Source: DATAQC01 sp051005135
GTDB lineage: Bacteria > Actinomycetota > Acidimicrobiia > Acidimicrobiales > AC-14
Assembly (NCBI GenBank): GCA_051005135.1
Contig: JBPCJQ010000057.1
Coordinates: 1-9,989, forward strand
DNA length: 9,989 nucleotides
Reading direction: 5' to 3'
Shown piece by piece: positions 7,393-9,989 of this stretch (its first letter is position 1; the number at the start of each line of letters is the position of its first letter). The translations under genes were made by a program, and so were the position numbers. The notes below the pieces were generated by a model. It did not search any database. It worked only from the letters and a program-made list of their open reading frames with translations, and had not been told where the DNA came from.

Positions 7393-7913
7393 CTAGGCCG
7401 AGACGACTGACTCCACAGAAGAACGGAAGGACACCGGATCGAGCGCCGGGTACCGATAGAGCTGGGGCTCCACCCTCCCCAGATACCGAAGCAGCTCGTC
7501 ACGAGTCACCAACCCTCGGGCCAGCATCTCCTTTACGTCTGTGGCGTCTTGGCGATGCCCCCTCTCGATCTTGGCCAGGGCCTGGGCTGCCATCTCGAAG
7601 TGGTGGAACGACAGCCTCCCGTGCCGTTCGATGAAGGGGCTGTGATCCTCCCAACCGGGGGCGACGGGGATGAAGTCGTCAGGAGAGGCCAGCTCGATGT
7701 TGAGCTCCAGTTCCTCCTTGAGGCGAGGTATGGCGCGGAGCACCGCGTCGCTCTCGGGGAGGACCTTCATGTCGACATCGATGGTCGACTCCCGCCAGCC
7801 CACGAGCACAGCAGTTGCCCCTCCCGTCAGGTAGACCCGAGCCTCTTGCCTCGCCTCACGACCGAGTGGGCCATGAACCGCCGGATTCGAGCCCGGTCGG
7901 CTAGCTGACGCAC
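7393..7913 (-). pseudogene. Nucleotidyltransferase gene with N-terminal one-base frameshift
   Basis: The main frame encodes ARVYLTGGATAVLVGWRES-TIDVD, a GG ... D-x-D nucleotidyltransferase signature of the Pol-beta-like/AbiEii type, then LNIELASPDDFIPVAPGW, FHHFEMAAQALAKIERGH, a helical stretch, and VEPQLYRYPALDP. This frame has no ATG, GTG or TTG before GTG 7809, which lies inside the signature. A good N terminus exists one frame over: GTG 7913 reads MRQLADRARIRRFMA to 7869, and the main frame resumes as LGREARQEARVYLTGG at 7866. One base is missing near 7867-7868; otherwise the gap-free length would be 174 codons. As it stands, GTG 7913 yields only 28 residues. It could be a pseudogene, a sequencing error, or less likely a recoded gene. 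It overlaps the upstream gene by 13 nt. Confidence 0.75.
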
Positions 7914-8173
7914 GCTGCGGCGCGCTCGAAGCTCACCAGTCGTCGTACGAGCGCGTTGTAGCGGGAGTGTGCCGAGTCCGGATCAGCCCGGCTCAGCAGC
8001 TCGTACAGCCGGAGCTCGGGATCAGGGATGCTGTCAGGCACGGCGAAGCCCAAGCTGCGCAGCCGAGGCGCACCAATGGCGACCACCAGGGCTGCCTCTG
8101 AATCGATACCGCTGATCAGGTCGTCCATTCCTGCTTCGACCAGCTCACCCCCTGGCAATGCCGTCAACTCCAC
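7901..8173 (-). CDS. 90-aa partner of the nucleotidyltransferase; possible antitoxin-like protein
   Basis: A 90-aa soluble acidic protein from GTG 8173. Notable stretches are EAALVVAIGAPRLRSLGF (28-45), PDPELRLYELL (50-60), and the closing DSAHSRYNALVRRLVSFERA (66-85). I recall similar small proteins encoded directly before nucleotidyltransferases of the kind found here, in a two-gene arrangement like toxin-antitoxin modules, but I cannot name a domain with certainty. No DNA-binding motif or membrane segment is obvious. Its end overlaps the next gene's restored start (GTG 7913) by 13 nt, so the two are probably translated together. Codon use is less G/C-biased than in the neighbours, which hints at horizontal transfer. 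Confidence 0.72.
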   Translation of the reverse strand: MELTALPGGELVEAGMDDLISGIDSEAALVVAIGAPRLRSLGFAVPDSIPDPELRLYELLSRADPDSAHSRYNALVRRLVSFERAAACVS

Positions 8174-8179
8174 CTGCCC

Positions 8180-8185
8180 ACGGTA
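8180..8185 (-). promoter_or_regulatory. Putative -10 box for the two-gene nucleotidyltransferase module
   Basis: Minus-strand TACCGT, part of GATACCGT, fits TANNNT and lies 6 nt before GTG 8173, which would place transcription start at the start codon (leaderless). No -35 is recognised, and there is no Shine-Dalgarno. A six-base match of this kind is common by chance. Confidence 0.28.
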
Positions 8186-8228
8186 TCCGGGCGGTCGGCT
8201 CCGTGGAGGGGCTCATATCGCGCTGACC

Positions 8229-8247
8229 ACCCGGCTCACGGCCGGGT
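8229..8247 (-). terminator. GC-rich hairpin downstream of the phosphoesterase gene
   Basis: ACCCGGC (8229-8235) pairs perfectly with GCCGGGT (8241-8247) around a 5-nt loop, 36 nt past the phosphoesterase stop and before the next minus-strand gene. No T-run follows on the minus strand. Hairpins without U-tracts are commonly proposed as terminators in actinobacteria, so this is a candidate only. Confidence 0.35.
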
Positions 8248-8283
8248 AGCCGAGGTCATCAGTGTCGGACCCGGTGCTCGGCA

Positions 8284-9276
8284 TCAACGCGGCCAGATGG
8301 GGAAGCAGCGCTCGTCGAGGCGGCCGAAGGAGTAGGCGGGGTAGTAGCCGCCGAACATGGCCCGGGTGCGCTCCGACCAGTCGAGGGCGTCGGGGGACGA
8401 CGTGCGGTGGAACAGGGCCAGGATGCCGCCCTCGAAGACCCGGTACTCGGCCCAGCCGCCCGGGAAGTCCTTGGTGGAGCCCACCTCGGCGAAGGGCACC
8501 TCGCCGGTGGCCGCCATGCGCCGTACCCGGTTGCGGTGGGTGTGGCCGGAGAAGTAGCCGACGATGGCGGTTCGCCGGGCCACGACGCCGACCAGGCGCT
8601 TGCTGTCGGCGGGCGCGAGGCCGAAGGAGTCACCGCGCCCGTCGGCGGGGGGATGATGGCCGAAGACGAGCACGGGCCGGTCGGCGCGGGAAGCCAGCTC
8701 GTCGAGCCACTCGAGCTGGTCGGCCCCGATGGCCCCGCCCGCCCGGCCGGTCACGGCGGTGTCGAGCAGGGCGAGCGTCACCCCGGCCAAGGTGACCTCC
8801 TCCGGTCCCCGCGAGGGAACCACGCTGTCGGCCACGGCGTCGTGGTTGCCCCGCACCCAGTGGAGCCGCTGGCCGAAGGCAGTGCCGTAATAGTCGAGGA
8901 AGGCGCCGAACTGCTCGGACGTGCCCGTGGACGTGAGGTCGCCCTTGGCCACCACCACGTCGGGACCGGTGGCCGCGATCTCCGCCGCCGCCGCCTGGTT
9001 CATGGTCTGCGGGTAAGGTGGCTCACCGGCTTCGATCGCCATGGGTGGCCCCAGGTCGACGCCCTCGTAGATGCCGCAGAGCGTCTCGCCGAAGTGCATG
9101 TCGTTCACGGTGGCAACCGTGGCCAGGCGGTCGCCGGGCGGCCGGGGCAGGGTGCGCAGGGCCGCGCCGCCGAGGTGGTAGTCGGTGTCGGGATCGAGGT
9201 CGTGGTAGCGCACGACGCGGCTGCCGTCGTGGAGCACGGCCTCGTCGTCGGCCACGGTCGTGACCTCCACGGTCAC
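8284..9276 (-). CDS. Calcineurin-like metallophosphoesterase
   Basis: A 330-aa two-metal phosphoesterase. The metal-ligand motifs occur in order: D59-x-H61 (VNDMHFGE), G-D113 (VAKGDLTSTG), G-N144-H145-D (RGNHDAVAD), H207 (VFGHHPP), and G-H245-T-H247 (SGHTHRNR). All expected ligands are present, so it should be active. The first 48 residues form a short beta-rich segment with H-D-L-D-P-D-T-D-Y, like the edge of the fibronectin-III-type domain that precedes some phosphatases; this is tentative. There is no signal peptide or membrane helix, so it is probably cytoplasmic. The substrate is unknown; cyclic nucleotides, phosphodiesters or phosphoproteins are all possible. The start GTG 9276 is supported by a purine-rich GGAGAGG 8 nt upstream. 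It follows the carboxylase genes in the same direction after 61 nt. Confidence 0.9.
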   Translation of the reverse strand: MTVEVTTVADDEAVLHDGSRVVRYHDLDPDTDYHLGGAALRTLPRPPGDRLATVATVNDMHFGETLCGIYEGVDLGPPMAIEAGEPPYPQTMNQAAAAEIAATGPDVVVAKGDLTSTGTSEQFGAFLDYYGTAFGQRLHWVRGNHDAVADSVVPSRGPEEVTLAGVTLALLDTAVTGRAGGAIGADQLEWLDELASRADRPVLVFGHHPPADGRGDSFGLAPADSKRLVGVVARRTAIVGYFSGHTHRNRVRRMAATGEVPFAEVGSTKDFPGGWAEYRVFEGGILALFHRTSSPDALDWSERTRAMFGGYYPAYSFGRLDERCFPIWPR

Positions 9277-9284
9277 TGGGCCAC

Positions 9285-9291
9285 CCTCTCC
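9285..9291 (-). promoter_or_regulatory. Ribosome binding site of the metallophosphoesterase
   Basis: Minus-strand GGAGAGG ends 8 nt before GTG 9276. It is one of the few good Shine-Dalgarno sites in the window and fixes this start. Confidence 0.5.
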
Positions 9292-9306
9292 GAGGGATGC
9301 CCCAGT

Positions 9307-9316
9307 GAATGCATTC
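9307..9316. promoter_or_regulatory. Perfect 10-bp palindrome upstream of the phosphoesterase
   Basis: GAATGCATTC is a perfect palindrome in the 61-nt gap, about 30 nt before GTG 9276. It is AT-rich relative to its surroundings. It could be an operator half-pair or chance. Confidence 0.25.
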
Positions 9317-9318
9317 TG

Positions 9319-9339
9319 GACCGGCCTGTCGGGCCGGTC
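9319..9339 (-). terminator. GC-rich hairpin at the end of the carboxylase epsilon-like gene
   Basis: GACCGGCC (9319-9326) and GGCCGGTC (9332-9339) form a perfect 8-bp stem with a 5-nt loop. Two bases of the epsilon-like gene's stop codon (9338-9340) lie in the stem. No T-run follows on the minus strand. Candidate terminator or attenuator between the carboxylase and phosphoesterase genes. Confidence 0.4.
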
Positions 9340-9526
9340 ATTGGCGAGTCCCCGCCCCCGAGTCGCGCCAGCGCTGCCCCGACCACCGCCATACGGGAGC
9401 GGCCGTCTCGGGCGGGGCCTCGTTGTCGAGCACGATCTCGAGAGCTGCCATCACCGCCGCCACTTCGGCCGGCGACGGGGGGTCAGAGGGGGACGTTGCC
9501 GTGCTTCCGGGGCGGTAGATGCTCAC
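9338..9526 (-). CDS. Acyl-CoA carboxylase epsilon-like subunit
   Basis: A 62-aa protein from GTG 9526. A Ser/Pro-rich N terminus leads to PPSPAEVAAVMAALEIVL (16-33), the helix typical of the actinobacterial carboxylase epsilon family (PSPxEVAAVxAAL pattern), and ends VWRWSGQRWRDSG (45-57), matching the usual C-terminal W ... W-R-x-S-G region. Epsilon subunits bind the carboxyltransferase beta subunit and raise carboxylase activity. Position supports this: the gene lies directly after the beta subunit gene and overlaps its last 44 nt in another frame. GTG 9526 is the only start that keeps the conserved helix. These proteins are small and variable, so the assignment rests on context plus a short motif. 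Confidence 0.7.
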   Translation of the reverse strand: MSIYRPGSTATSPSDPPSPAEVAAVMAALEIVLDNEAPPETAAPVWRWSGQRWRDSGAGTRQ

Positions 9527-9989
9527 GCTTCGACCGGAGCATGGCCAGTCCCTTGACCAGGACGGCCCGGGTGGTGGCGGGGTCGATCACGTCGTCGATG
9601 TAGCCGCGCTCGGCTGCCAGCCACGGGTTGGCATTGTGCGCGGCGAACTCGGCGACCAGCCGGGCCCGCAGGGCGTCGGGGTCGGCTGCCGCTTCCAGCT
9701 CGCGCCGGTGGATGACCTCGACCGCCCCCTGGGGGCCCATCACCGCTAGCTCGGCCGACGGCCACGCGAACGCCAGGTCGGCGCCGATGGACTTTGAGTT
9801 CATCACCACATAGGCACCGCCGTAGGCCTTGCGGGTGACCACCTGGATGCGGGGCACCGTGGCCTCGCAGAAGGCATAGAGCAGCTTGGCACCGTGGCGG
9901 ATGATGCCGCCGTGCTCCTGGTCGGTGCCGGGCAGGAATCCGGGCACGTCGACGAAGGTGACCAGGGGGATGTTGAAGGCGTCGCAGGT
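9483..9989 (-). CDS. Acyl-CoA carboxylase carboxyltransferase beta subunit (C-terminal part)
   Basis: The gene runs off the right edge; 168 C-terminal residues are visible. The carboxyltransferase subunit moves a carboxyl group from carboxybiotin to acetyl- or propionyl-CoA, giving malonyl- or methylmalonyl-CoA in the cytoplasm. Diagnostic stretches are PLVTFVDVPGFLPGTDQEHG, GIIRHGAKLLYAFCEATVP, RKAYGGAYVVMNSK (the oxyanion-hole region), and GADLAFAWPSAELAVMGPQG. The C terminus KREHLPPRKHGNVPL is the usual end of this family (about 510-530 aa in full). Propionyl-CoA carboxylase-type or a multi-substrate actinobacterial AccD cannot be told apart from this fragment. It overlaps the epsilon-like gene by 44 nt. 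Confidence 0.95.
   Translation of the reverse strand, partial: TCDAFNIPLVTFVDVPGFLPGTDQEHGGIIRHGAKLLYAFCEATVPRIQVVTRKAYGGAYVVMNSKSIGADLAFAWPSAELAVMGPQGAVEVIHRRELEAAADPDALRARLVAEFAAHNANPWLAAERGYIDDVIDPATTRAVLVKGLAMLRSKREHLPPRKHGNVPL

Noticed and set aside
7878..7900. A second tRNA T-loop-like stretch (GATTCGAGCC)
   Set aside because: The closing pair of the T stem is wrong, no other arms are found, and the bases encode the N terminus of the nucleotidyltransferase on the minus strand.
8407..9603. Long plus-strand open frame opposite the phosphoesterase and epsilon-like genes
   Set aside because: It is antisense to a gene with all five metal-binding motifs, and its translation is low-complexity.

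Overview
The window is very GC-rich, with GTG starts, heavy G/C at third codon positions, few clear Shine-Dalgarno sites and several possible leaderless starts. An acyl-CoA carboxylase beta subunit with a tiny epsilon-like partner, together with the style of the cyclophilins and the S51 peptidase, points to an actinobacterium. Acidimicrobiia is my best guess, by inference only. Most of the window is ordinary chromosome. No phage, insertion sequence or CRISPR array is visible.

Layout. 1-550: no intact gene, but a strong imperfect inverted repeat at 5-79 and short coding-like scraps on both strands. 551-2497 (+): a winged-helix protein of the AlkZ-like (HTH_42) family followed after 6 nt by a class I SAM methyltransferase. 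2503-5167 (-): the operon lysC - asd - small two-helix Cys-rich membrane protein, with 4-nt ATGA overlaps at both junctions. lysC also carries a strong internal ribosome site that should yield a separate regulatory (beta) subunit. 5230-6617 (+): divergent from lysC, two tandem cyclophilin-type prolyl isomerases, the first membrane-anchored and the second soluble. 6651-7316 (-): an S51 (peptidase E / cyanophycinase-like) peptidase. 7393-8173 (-): a 90-aa protein and an overlapping nucleotidyltransferase, resembling a two-gene toxin-antitoxin-type module. The nucleotidyltransferase has a one-base frameshift near its N terminus. 8284-9276 (-): a calcineurin-like metallophosphoesterase. 9338-9989 (-): an acyl-CoA carboxylase epsilon-like subunit and the 3' part of the carboxyltransferase beta subunit gene.

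How they fit together. LysC and Asd are the first two steps of the aspartate pathway (lysine, threonine, methionine, diaminopimelate). The carboxylase pair supplies malonyl- or methylmalonyl-CoA. The remaining genes are housekeeping or accessory and have no evident link to one another. The items most worth checking are the internal lysC start, the frameshifted nucleotidyltransferase module, the long hairpin at the left edge, and the unknown Cys-rich membrane protein coupled to asd. I see no convincing wholly new multi-gene system.
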